Part shown: piece by piece, positions 1 through 7,175 of the stretch
Numbering within the stretch: the first letter of the stretch is position 1
Layout: each line of letters begins with the position of its first letter
From: Candidatus Latescibacterota bacterium
GTDB taxonomy: Bacteria > Latescibacterota > UBA2968 > UBA8231
Direction of reading: 5' to 3'
Assembly (NCBI GenBank): GCA_003529325.1
Contig: DPVW01000424.1
Span: forward strand, 6,922-15,260
Length of the DNA: 8,339 bases
Position numbers and translations under genes: made by a program
The notes under the pieces: model-generated
What the model was told of the DNA's origin: nothing
Database searches by the model: none
What the model saw: the letters and a program-made list of their open reading frames with translations, nothing else

Positions 1-2
1 AC

Positions 3-983
3 GGCGGGCCCGCGGAGCCGATGCTGTTTCGCTTCGACAGCCGCGAGCCGAGGTTTGAACAGCAGATCGAGCACCCCCTTTGGCAGGGCACACCTGCCTT
101 CCGTGAACACTCCTATCGCACCGTCGTCGCCGATGGTGCCGCAGGGGCCGTGCTCTATCTGCAGAACGAGGGGTATGAGATCGCCCATCTGTCCCTGCGT
201 CGGGGCGGCACGTGGAGCGGCCGCGGCCAGATCCGCTGGCCATATGGTGATGGGTATGCCAAGCCTCAACCCTTGCGACTCTGTTACCCCAATGTCATGC
301 TGCGTGATGGCGCCGCTCACTTTCTCGGCGTCGGCGACATTGTCGAACCCGTCGCCGAATGGCAGGCTGCCAAGAAGCAGATCACGGGACGTGACTGGGA
401 TTATGTCTTTCGTCGCCTGTTCTATGCGGCGTCGCCGGATATTGCCAACGAACCCTTTGGCCGCTGGCTGGAGTTGGCCAATCGTGACGCCACGGCAGGC
501 TCCACGCGCAATTGTGATTTGTGGATCGATACAGCGGGCACGGCCCATGCCTTGTGGATCGATGTCAGCACCGACGCCCGCATCCGCGATCAATTCTTCC
601 CCGATACCGAACTGCGCCAGTCGCTGGAGTACGCCATCATTCGAGATTCACAGGTTGTCGAACGTCATTCGCTGGCCTGCCTGGCCGAGACAACGGCAGG
701 TCTGAGCCCCGGGCAGGCACGCATCCACATCACCGCTGCGGGACAACCCGTGGTCCTGGCGCAGTTCCACCAACGACCGCAAGGCGACGTACGCTGGCGC
801 ATCGCGCCCCTGGAGCCGACGTCGACACCGGCGTGGGTCGACGTGCCTTTCGCGCGACCCATGAATGGCACCTTCCTGACCAACACGGTGCGTGGCGGAT
901 CCGCGCCGAGTGATATCATCGACATCGTCGGCAGCGTTGGGGGGTCTGGCCTGGGATATGCCCGACTCCGGGTGGAGGCATGA
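3..983 (+). CDS. BNR/beta-propeller-like protein, 5'-partial
   Basis: The frame is open to the left edge, so the true start is probably upstream; the first ATG in the window is at 21. From that Met, 320 residues are visible. They contain spaced motifs in which a beta-strand is followed by D-G-x-A/G-H and another strand: residues about 32-48 (VVADGAAGAVLYL), 91-105 (VMLRDGAAHFLGV), 167-181 (DLWIDTAGTAHALWI) and 234-250 (RIHITAAGQPVVLAQFH). Spacing is roughly 57-75 residues, as expected of propeller blades in the BNR/sialidase-like superfamily. I see no Asp-box catalytic signature, so binding or an unknown hydrolase role is more likely than sialidase activity. Localisation cannot be judged because the N-terminus is missing. 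The stop codon overlaps the start of the next gene (ATGA), which indicates one operon with the synthase and GH-like genes. Family assignment rests on motif pattern only; it could also be a wholly uncharacterised beta-rich family. Confidence 0.6.
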   Translation, partial: GGPAEPMLFRFDSREPRFEQQIEHPLWQGTPAFREHSYRTVVADGAAGAVLYLQNEGYEIAHLSLRRGGTWSGRGQIRWPYGDGYAKPQPLRLCYPNVMLRDGAAHFLGVGDIVEPVAEWQAAKKQITGRDWDYVFRRLFYAASPDIANEPFGRWLELANRDATAGSTRNCDLWIDTAGTAHALWIDVSTDARIRDQFFPDTELRQSLEYAIIRDSQVVERHSLACLAETTAGLSPGQARIHITAAGQPVVLAQFHQRPQGDVRWRIAPLEPTSTPAWVDVPFARPMNGTFLTNTVRGGSAPSDIIDIVGSVGGSGLGYARLRVEA

Positions 984-2065
984 GTTCCGCCCTCTCGGGG
1001 TGGCGTCGCTCATGGCTCGTTCTCAGCGGCGCCAGAATCGACCGCCGCCGACCCGATCTGGGAGCATTACGTGCGCAACAGGATCCCGAAGCCTTCCTCT
1101 GGCAGATCCTGCCTCATGCAGCACGCACCTTCGCCGCCTGCATCGCCATCTTGCCACCACGTATCGCCCGCGCGGCGGCGGTTGGTTATCTCTACTGCCG
1201 AATCCTCGACACCTACGAAGATCTGCACCCGGATCCCGACGCACGCGAGACCGCACTACGCCACTTTGCAGCCCGCTTTGACGCCGAGCCACTGGGACCA
1301 ACAGCGGCCATTCCCCAGGCGGTTCGACAGGACGCCCGGGACGCCACGCATCTGTTGCTCGTGGAAAGATGCGACCTCGTAGACCAGGTCTATCTAACGC
1401 TCGACAGCAGACAACGGCAGGCTGTGCGGGAGGTCGTCACCGCCATGGCAGAGGGCATGTGCTGGTCTTCGCGGGTCTTCGTCGACCAGGGCGGCGTGCT
1501 CAAAGACGAGGCGCAATTGTTGCGTTATTGTCGCAACGTCATCGGCAACCCCGTGCTCTTCACCATGCACCTGCTGCATGATGACGAACTCGCCCCGGAG
1601 CTCACCGAGCAGGCCATGGTCGTAGGTGAGATGGTGCAACTGGCGAACATCACTCGCGACATCGAAAAGGATCTGCCACGCGGTGTCGCCTATCACCCCG
1701 ACCTGGGACCCTTGTTGAAAGATGGCTCAGTCGATGCCGATATCATCCGTCGCGTGCGCCTGGGGTTTCTTCGTCTCGCCCTGATTCGTGTGCCTGCTTA
1801 TCTGCGCATTGTCGAATCCATAGACTTTGACCGTGTCAGTATGGCTCGCGCCTCGGCGTTGCTCATGTTGTTGTTTACCGATCGACACTACCGCGACTGT
1901 GCTCGACGCGTCGATCTTGTGTCATGGTCGGGTGCCGATAGCTGGTCGTCCCTGCTGCGCCAGGCCCTGCCCGCAGTGTTCTCGTCGCGATACACGCACA
2001 AAGTCCTCGCCCGCGTGCAGCGTAACTTCCTCAGCGCACTGCAACAGGAGGACGGTGATGAATGA
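980..2065 (+). CDS. squalene/phytoene synthase family protein
   Basis: Enzymes of this family condense two prenyl diphosphates head to head (squalene from two farnesyl diphosphates, phytoene from two geranylgeranyl diphosphates). The 361-residue product carries the expected landmarks. An SRSF-like ARTF lies at residues 48-51. The first aspartate-rich motif DTYED is at 77-81, inside YLYCRILDTYED. MAEGM is at 156-160 and a YCRNVIGNPVLF helix at 183-194, where YCxxVAGxVG is usual. The second aspartate-rich segment NITRDIEKDLPRG is at 223-235, with D227 and D231 in the metal/diphosphate positions. Both motifs are intact, so an active enzyme is likely. Length is close to squalene synthase size. 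No clear C-terminal membrane anchor is seen. The start overlaps the preceding stop (ATGA); GGAGG at 974-978 is too close to act normally, so translational coupling is likely. No hpnE, shc or crtI gene is visible, so product and pathway are undetermined. Confidence 0.88.
   Translation: MSSALSGWRRSWLVLSGARIDRRRPDLGALRAQQDPEAFLWQILPHAARTFAACIAILPPRIARAAAVGYLYCRILDTYEDLHPDPDARETALRHFAARFDAEPLGPTAAIPQAVRQDARDATHLLLVERCDLVDQVYLTLDSRQRQAVREVVTAMAEGMCWSSRVFVDQGGVLKDEAQLLRYCRNVIGNPVLFTMHLLHDDELAPELTEQAMVVGEMVQLANITRDIEKDLPRGVAYHPDLGPLLKDGSVDADIIRRVRLGFLRLALIRVPAYLRIVESIDFDRVSMARASALLMLLFTDRHYRDCARRVDLVSWSGADSWSSLLRQALPAVFSSRYTHKVLARVQRNFLSALQQEDGDE
2046..2051 (+). promoter_or_regulatory. ribosome binding site of the GH-like gene
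   Basis: A perfect AGGAGG lies ten bases before the ATG at 2062, inside the end of the synthase gene. It supports 2062 as the start. The ATG at 2058 opens a frame that stops after six codons. This is the strongest Shine-Dalgarno sequence I found among the starts in the window. Confidence 0.65.
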
Positions 2066-4428
2066 ATCCAGACTTTGAGCGTGAGTGGCGTCGTAAAGTG
2101 CGGCGTGTGCGGGCTTCCGATTTCTGGCAAACCGTCTCCACACCGCCGCAAGCCCGGGTGCAACCCGCGCGGACACGCCCCCGTCGCGGCGAAGTAGCCA
2201 TCGATGCCACCTGGACTCTGCAGTTGCAGGGCGACCTCCATGCCGATGGGCCCGCTGCACGTGGGGCCAGAGACCTGTGCGCCAGTCTGGCACGACGCCT
2301 TGGTGTACGCTTGCCTACGCGTGGCGGCACAGAAGGGCCACGCCTCGTCTTGCGCCTGCAACCCGGCAAAAGGTCAGCGGAGCGCTGGACAGGCGATTTT
2401 CGACTGCAGGTGTCACGCCGCCTCGTCGAAGTCATCGCCCCCTCCGAAGTCGCACTGCTGCGCGCCTGCTTGTGGTTGTCCAACTATTTCTGCCTGCGCC
2501 GCAACGCGCACCTGCAAATCGGTACGCGCCGGGTGCGACCCAGAGTCGATCTGCATGTGGGTGCCGATCTATGGGGTGGGTTCTCAACGACGCAGGGCTG
2601 GATTTACGGCCGCGAGTCAGACGATAATTTCCTCGAACTCGCCCGTGTCGGCGTTAATGCCGTGCCCATCATGGCCGTGCTCGAGGACTATCTCATTCCC
2701 GGGGGTGACGGCCCATTTGCCCAGCTTGGTGACGCACAGGCAGTTCGCAACCGACGACGCCTGAAGAAACTCGCCCGTGCAGCCGCTGGCTGTGGGGTGC
2801 ACATCATGCTCATGGGCTACAACCCCAAACTCGAACCGGATGACCCATTCTTCAGCCGCCGACCGCGCTCCCGTGGTGCCCTGCAGGCAGGGGGCGCATT
2901 TCGCACCCTGTGCACGAGCGACCCGGCGACGCGCCGATTCCTTGCCGATGGCTGGGCGTCGCTATTTGCCGAAATCCCCGAACTCGGTGGAATTGTCGCA
3001 ATCACTGGAGGGGAAGGTTTCTACCACTGCTTCATGCGCAGTTCCTCCCGGGCGGGCGATTGCCCGCGTTGTGGCAAACGCCACGGGCCCGAGGTCGTAG
3101 CTGAATTCGTCAACGACGTGGCGCGCAGTATGCACCGCGCCCAACCGGAAGCACGTCTCACGACCTGGCCTTATTCGGCGACGCACTGGTCTCTCGACCG
3201 CGACCAGGAAGACTACATCGCCGCCCTCGATCCCGAGCATGTGATCTTTCAGACCGAGATCGACAAAGATTCCGTCGACTGGCGCGACGCCGGATACGCC
3301 AAGGATTGCTGGGACTACTCGATGAGCCGCGTCACGCCGAGTGACCGTTGTCTGCGTCAACGCTCGTTGTGCAAGCAGCGGGGTCTGCCCTTCAGCACCA
3401 AACTCGAGATCAACACTTCTATCGAGTGCCTCAACGTGCCGTATCTGCCAACCCTGGAAAATCAGCGCGCCATCTGGGAAAGTGCGCGACGGCTGCGCCC
3501 GCAGGCCATTCACTCCCGCTGGCTCTTCGACGGCGCCAACAAGTCACCCTCCGAAGAACTGGGATACTGGTCGATCTGGGGCAGGGGCACCGAATTCGAC
3601 GATCTCGATCACACTCTCACTGCGATCGCCGAGCGTGATTTCGGCGCCAAGGCTGCCCGCCGTGTGCGTCAGGCATGGACACTCTGCTCGCAAGGCATGC
3701 GCCACCATCCCCAACTCGACTATTACAAGGGGTCCTTCTTCATCGGCCCTTCACAGCCCCTCGTCCTCGACCACACCAGCGCTGCGCAACCAGGCGTCGC
3801 CCCGGAGTCGCTCGACGACGCCTTCTTCGGTGTCTTCTACTGGCAGTGGGAGAATGCTGCCACCCACGACGCGACCTCCATGATCGAACAGAAGCCGCTG
3901 TTCTATGCCCGACCCTTCTTCCGCGCCCTCGCCCGTCGAGGTAGCCGCCAGGGGCAGGATGTGGCGCTGGAAGAACTGCAGGAGTTGGCCCGGCTGTGGG
4001 AGTTGGGGGCAACCCGGATCGAGGCCGCCCGTAAGGACGTGCCGCGCACTGCGCGCCCGCGGTATAACCGCGAGGTCACGCTGGTGCGCTTTCTGGCCCT
4101 CACCTGGCGTTCGGCGGCGCGAGTAGAGGAGTTCCTCCGTCTACGTGATGTCGTCGTCGATCATAGCGGCCGACTGTGGGTCCGCTCCGGGCATGTGCAG
4201 GAAAATCTGCGCGATGTGGCACGCATGGAGCAGCTGGCGCACGAGGAGCTGGTGGCGGCTGAACAGGCCTTGAAGCTGGTCGCCGGTGTCGACTTCCTCG
4301 ACCTGGCGTTGCGACTCGATATGGGCACAGCCTCTACCGAGCAGTTGCTGACAGCCAAGGTGACCCAGGTAGAACAACTGCTGTCACGCAGGATCCCCGC
4401 GTGGAAGGAACAACTACAGAGCTGGTAG
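2062..4428 (+). CDS. putative glycoside hydrolase (GH20/GH67/DUF4838-like), 788 aa
   Basis: No exact family is recognised; the architecture is that of large bacterial TIM-barrel glycosidases with an N-terminal GH20b/GH67-N-like alpha/beta domain. Residues about 45-150 form that domain: a strand pair, the helix GARDLCASLARRLG (68-81), then FRLQVS...VEVIAPSEVALLRACLWLSNYF. Residues about 160 to 520 look like the barrel: RVDLHVGADLWGG (161-173), ELARVGVNAVPI (192-203), GVHIMLMGYNP (245-255), GIVAITGGEGFYHC (310-323), ARLTTWPYSATHW (364-376), HVIFQTEID (393-401) and FSTKLEINTS (444-453). Candidate acidic active-site residues at strand ends are E318, E399 and E449. A CPRCG pair (C334, C337) follows the E318 strand. 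The C-terminal ~200 residues are helical and charged. The N-terminus (MNPDFEREWRRK) is not a signal peptide, so the protein is probably cytoplasmic. It overlaps the synthase gene by four bases. A catalytic role is inferred, not shown. Confidence 0.65.
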   Translation: MNPDFEREWRRKVRRVRASDFWQTVSTPPQARVQPARTRPRRGEVAIDATWTLQLQGDLHADGPAARGARDLCASLARRLGVRLPTRGGTEGPRLVLRLQPGKRSAERWTGDFRLQVSRRLVEVIAPSEVALLRACLWLSNYFCLRRNAHLQIGTRRVRPRVDLHVGADLWGGFSTTQGWIYGRESDDNFLELARVGVNAVPIMAVLEDYLIPGGDGPFAQLGDAQAVRNRRRLKKLARAAAGCGVHIMLMGYNPKLEPDDPFFSRRPRSRGALQAGGAFRTLCTSDPATRRFLADGWASLFAEIPELGGIVAITGGEGFYHCFMRSSSRAGDCPRCGKRHGPEVVAEFVNDVARSMHRAQPEARLTTWPYSATHWSLDRDQEDYIAALDPEHVIFQTEIDKDSVDWRDAGYAKDCWDYSMSRVTPSDRCLRQRSLCKQRGLPFSTKLEINTSIECLNVPYLPTLENQRAIWESARRLRPQAIHSRWLFDGANKSPSEELGYWSIWGRGTEFDDLDHTLTAIAERDFGAKAARRVRQAWTLCSQGMRHHPQLDYYKGSFFIGPSQPLVLDHTSAAQPGVAPESLDDAFFGVFYWQWENAATHDATSMIEQKPLFYARPFFRALARRGSRQGQDVALEELQELARLWELGATRIEAARKDVPRTARPRYNREVTLVRFLALTWRSAARVEEFLRLRDVVVDHSGRLWVRSGHVQENLRDVARMEQLAHEELVAAEQALKLVAGVDFLDLALRLDMGTASTEQLLTAKVTQVEQLLSRRIPAWKEQLQSW

Positions 4429-4518
4429 GCCGCCATGCCGGGCTTGCCTTTCGCGCCCGATGCGCCCTTCTTCCACCGCCGAAATCCTCCACTTCCGCCA
4501 CAGAAAACGAGAGTCCCC
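4429..4518 (+). other. 90-base spacer before the enolase-family gene
   Basis: This is the only gap of any size inside the plus-strand set. It is open in the frame of the downstream gene from the ATG at 4435, but the encoded 28 residues are Pro/Arg-rich and do not match the family's N-terminus. I see no convincing hairpin, T-tract or promoter pair, so read-through transcription from the GH-like gene is the simplest view. Confidence 0.4.
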
Positions 4519-5796
4519 ATGAAGATCAAGTCCATCGAACTCACCCATCTCGATGTTCCTTTTACGGCGCATACCAATCTGCATATGAAATATTGGCTGC
4601 CGCACTGGCGCATCGTGCAGATCTGCAAGTTGACGATGGACAATGGCATCGTCGGTTTCGGTGAGACGATTCCCAACTACACGTGGTCGAAAGTGCCGGA
4701 TGATATCAAGGAGCGTGTCGTCGGCCGGCAGGCAGCAGGCCTGCTGTGGGACGACAGTCTCGGCGCCGGTGTACAGATGGCCTTGTTCGACGCCGTCGGC
4801 AAGAACGAGAATGTTCCCATATACCAGTTGCTCGGCACCAAGGTCCGGGACAACGTGCCACTGTCTTGGTGGGGCATGGACATGCCCGCCAGGGACTGGG
4901 CCAGGCAGTGTTCGGACGCGGTCAAAGGGGGCTACATGTCAGCCAAACTCAAAGCCCGCACCTGGTATGACATGCACGCCGGCATCCAGGCCATCCTCAA
5001 GGTCGTGCCGCCACAATTCAAACTCGACTTCGACTACAATGGCACCCTCGACAACGCCGCCAATGCGGTGGAACATCTCAAATCGCTGGAGCGCTACGAG
5101 CAGGTCGCCATGATCGAGTCACCCATCCCACAGGACGATGTCGCCGGCAACCGACACATTCGTGAGCGGATCAACCGCCCCATTGCCATGCACTTCGGTC
5201 AACCCCCCATCGCCACGACGATGAAGGAGGATGTCGCCGACGGTTTCGTCGTCTGCGCCGGCGCCTCGGCGATCCGCTCACAGTCGGCGATCACCAATGC
5301 CGCCAACAAGCCCTTCTGGTTACAGTTGGTGGGAACGGGCATCACCACCACCTGGGCGGCCCATCTCGGCGCTGTCTCCCCCGAAGCCAAATGGCCCGCT
5401 ATCACCTGCATGAACATCTGGAAAGAACAACTCATCACGCCAAAGATCGAGTTGCGCGGCGGTTATCATGCCGTACCGGAAAAGCCCGGACTCGGTGTCG
5501 AGTTGAACGAACGGGTGGCAAAAAGACTCACCGTCGATTATTGCTGGCTGGATGCCCCGCGCCACGTCTACCGCCACGCACGGGCCAACGGCGAGGTCAC
5601 CTATTTCGGCTGCAGCAAGCAGGTGCTGCACGGTGCCTACCCCAGAGCGGCCATGCCCATCAGTGAAGCCGGCTCCGAGTGTGTGCCCGTTGAGGACGAC
5701 GGATCGAAGGCCTTCGCCAAGATCTGGGAGGCGGTGCAGGACGGCGCGACGCTGCGACGACAGGAAGGTCGCGCCAGGAGAAAGGCGTCGAAATAG
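4519..5796 (+). CDS. enolase superfamily (mandelate racemase/muconate lactonizing) protein
   Basis: Members abstract a proton alpha to a carboxylate and commonly dehydrate or epimerise sugar acids. I chose the ATG at 4519 (425 residues, MKIKSIELTHLDVPF), which begins with the canonical first strand. An in-frame ATG at 4435 would add 28 Pro/Arg-rich residues foreign to the fold, and a weak GAGAG lies five bases before 4519. The capping domain covers about 1-115, with GVQMALFDAVGKNENVPIYQLLG at 84-106. The barrel follows, with the KxK motif SAKLKAR (K143, K145), metal-ligand strand FKLDFDYNG (D170 or D172) and MIESPIPQ (E200). Where most members have the third acidic ligand, this protein has PIAMHFGQPP (H225). 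GTGITTTWAAHLGA (272-285) fits the late barrel segment that usually carries a histidine. The C-terminal tail is basic. Substrate is unknown. It is separated from the GH-like gene by 90 bases on the same strand and probably belongs to the same operon. Confidence 0.85.
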   Translation: MKIKSIELTHLDVPFTAHTNLHMKYWLPHWRIVQICKLTMDNGIVGFGETIPNYTWSKVPDDIKERVVGRQAAGLLWDDSLGAGVQMALFDAVGKNENVPIYQLLGTKVRDNVPLSWWGMDMPARDWARQCSDAVKGGYMSAKLKARTWYDMHAGIQAILKVVPPQFKLDFDYNGTLDNAANAVEHLKSLERYEQVAMIESPIPQDDVAGNRHIRERINRPIAMHFGQPPIATTMKEDVADGFVVCAGASAIRSQSAITNAANKPFWLQLVGTGITTTWAAHLGAVSPEAKWPAITCMNIWKEQLITPKIELRGGYHAVPEKPGLGVELNERVAKRLTVDYCWLDAPRHVYRHARANGEVTYFGCSKQVLHGAYPRAAMPISEAGSECVPVEDDGSKAFAKIWEAVQDGATLRRQEGRARRKASK

Positions 5797-5855
5797 AGTG
5801 CGTAAGTGATTCCGGTGAGTGCGTTGGCTCTGCGACGCTACTCGACCCTCTCGCG

Positions 5856-5863
5856 CTAGAGAC
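5856..5863 (+). repeat. direct octamer repeat CTAGAGAC, left copy
   Basis: An identical octamer occurs at 6071-6078. This copy sits exactly at the downstream end of the recognisable cytochrome-tail fragment. Function is unknown, and chance occurrence is possible for a repeat this short. Confidence 0.3.
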
Positions 5864-6070
5864 GAGGGGCAGCTTCCAGTGCTCCATCGATGTCCCGTCG
5901 AGGTCCAGGCGGCTCGCCAGATAGTACAGCCGCTTCGTCGCCTGGCCGCCCGGCGCCGTGGTAAATCGCTGGTGCAGCCAGGACGGCGGAATCGCCTGGT
6001 AGTACATGGTGACCTGCACCGACAGCTGCCTGCTCCCCGTTTGCCGCCGGCGATTGACTCGGAGCGTCTC
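5864..6070 (-). pseudogene. C-terminal remnant of a multihaem cytochrome-like protein
   Basis: Reading the minus strand from 6070 gives a protein-like segment with no start. It contains VTMYYQAIPPSWLHQRF, then ATKRLYYLASRLDLDGTSME and HWKLPL. I recognise this as the conserved tail pattern (YQxIPPxxLxxRF ... RLxYL ... DGTxxxxWKL) seen at the C-terminus of large cytochrome c/multihaem proteins; this is from memory, without a search. An in-frame TAG at 6071-6073 closes the frame upstream, and no haem-binding CxxCH motif is present. Past KLPL the frame runs on into the antisense of the enolase-family gene until 5660 without a natural end, so both boundaries look broken. It lies a few bases after the stop of the oxidoreductase gene, on the same strand. 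It is most likely a fossil of a gene disrupted when the neighbouring sets came together. Confidence 0.5.
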
Positions 6071-6078
6071 CTAGAGAC
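6071..6078 (+). repeat. direct octamer repeat CTAGAGAC, right copy
   Basis: This is the second copy of the octamer at 5856-5863. It abuts the upstream end of the cytochrome-like remnant and overlaps the last base of the oxidoreductase stop codon. With the preceding GTCTC (6066-6070) it also forms a small perfect hairpin, GTCTC-CTA-GAGAC. Confidence 0.3.
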
Positions 6079-7175
6079 TAAAGCGGCTGCGCTTGCCCCA
6101 CCGTCCGCAGCGCCGCTGCCGCCGCAGCCACCACCGCCATTGCCCGCAGCCCATCCTGGTGCGTGACGGCAAAGGGTTTTGCGGCGGCACAGCAGGCGAC
6201 GAAGGCCGCCACTTCCGCCTTGTAGGCAGGACCAAACCGCCGGATGAACACCGGCACGGGACGCTCGTAGTTGCGAGTTGGGAAGGCCTGCTTTTCGATC
6301 ACCACATGTTCTTTGCCATATGCCTCGAGCCAGACCTTCAACGGGTCGTCGTCGAAGTGACCGACGTGGATGAGGCCCTCCGTGCCATACAGCGTCGTCT
6401 CGTTGCGATAACCGGCCACGTGATTGCGACTCACCTGGATCTGCGCCACCACATCCTCTCCCAACCACAACTGCACGAAGGCATCGTCGAAGTCCTCCAC
6501 CACGACGCCGTCGATCTTCTGGTTGTATAGTCCACCCCCCATGCCCAGCACCGCTGTTGGCGAGCGCCCACTCAACCACAAGACTTCGTCGGCATTGTGC
6601 ACACCCATGTCGGTGAGCAGACCGCTGCTTTGGTAACCGGGTGGCGGCGGCTCGGGGTCCTCGAGGATGGAGACGATCTTGAAGAGGGTACCGATCCTGC
6701 CCGCATCGAGTAGCGCCTTGGCGCGTAGCAGTGGCTCGTCGTAACGTCGCTGAAAGGCGAGCATCACCGACTGGTTCCGCCCCGGCTCGGCCTCAAGCCA
6801 GGCACCCAGTTCTTTCGCTTCCTTGAGCGTGTCTGCGAGCGGCTTCTCCAGCAGCACGCGCAGACCCGATTCGACCAGCGCCTGCGTGTCTCGGCGATGG
6901 TCGGCGGTACGGGAGGCGACGACGGCCGCCTCCGCCACGCCCGCTGCGGCGAGTGCCTCGGGACTGTCGAAAGCCAGTATCTCGTGCGCCTGCCCGGCGC
7001 TCAACTCGGCGGCGACACGCTTGGCCGTATCGGCGTGTCGATCCACCACGGCCGTCAGCAGACAAGTCTCATCCGCAGCAGCCACCTCCTGCACGTGACG
7101 GGCATGAAATTTGCCGATTCGGCCGACGCCTACCGCGGCGAGCCGGATGGGTTCATCATTTGCACGTGCAGTCAT
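6078..7175 (-). CDS. Gfo/Idh/MocA family NAD(P)-dependent oxidoreductase
   Basis: Family members oxidise or reduce hydroxyl groups of sugars, inositols and related polyols with NAD(P). The 365-residue product starts with a Rossmann fold: IRLAAVGVGRIGKFHARHV at about 10-28, with G16, G18 and G21 as the dinucleotide loop, then LLTAVVDRHADTAKRVA, where D45 ends strand 2 and favours NAD over NADP. The signature EKP is at 110-112 (VLLEKPLADT), giving the catalytic Lys111. The C-terminal domain contains LLTDMGVHNADEVLWLSG (187-203), with D189 and H193 in positions typical of inositol dehydrogenase-like active sites. Length is normal. The best resemblance is to myo-inositol 2-dehydrogenase-like proteins, but substrate cannot be assigned. 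The start overlaps the stop of the upstream LamG gene (ATGA on the minus strand), with only a weak ribosome binding site, so the two are probably translationally coupled. Confidence 0.9.
   Translation of the reverse strand: MTARANDEPIRLAAVGVGRIGKFHARHVQEVAAADETCLLTAVVDRHADTAKRVAAELSAGQAHEILAFDSPEALAAAGVAEAAVVASRTADHRRDTQALVESGLRVLLEKPLADTLKEAKELGAWLEAEPGRNQSVMLAFQRRYDEPLLRAKALLDAGRIGTLFKIVSILEDPEPPPPGYQSSGLLTDMGVHNADEVLWLSGRSPTAVLGMGGGLYNQKIDGVVVEDFDDAFVQLWLGEDVVAQIQVSRNHVAGYRNETTLYGTEGLIHVGHFDDDPLKVWLEAYGKEHVVIEKQAFPTRNYERPVPVFIRRFGPAYKAEVAAFVACCAAAKPFAVTHQDGLRAMAVVAAAAAALRTVGQAQPL

Noticed and set aside
2962..3513. 183-codon minus-strand open frame
   Set aside because: It lies fully inside the GH-like gene, whose own frame shows coherent strands and motifs; the antisense product does not.
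4435..4518. Upstream ATG start for the enolase-family gene
   Set aside because: The extra 28 residues are Pro/Arg-rich and unlike the family; the ATG at 4519 begins with the canonical first strand and has a weak ribosome binding site.
5846..5868. Possible hairpin CCCTC ... GAGGG after the enolase-family gene
   Set aside because: The stem is short, the loop is long and there is no T-tract; it also lies partly within the remnant's boundary repeat.
6066..6078. Hairpin GTCTC-CTA-GAGAC as a transcription terminator
   Set aside because: The stem is only five base pairs and no T-tract follows on either strand, so a terminator cannot be supported.
5819..6166. 115-codon plus-strand open frame in the spacer
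   Set aside because: It is antisense to the cytochrome-like remnant and to the end of the oxidoreductase gene, ends in a Pro/Ala run, and shows no recognisable protein character.
5320..6579. 419-codon open frame on the minus strand
   Set aside because: It runs antisense through the end of the enolase-family gene and across the spacer into another frame of the oxidoreductase gene. The product is Arg/Gly-rich with no fold-like pattern, typical of a GC-rich shadow frame.
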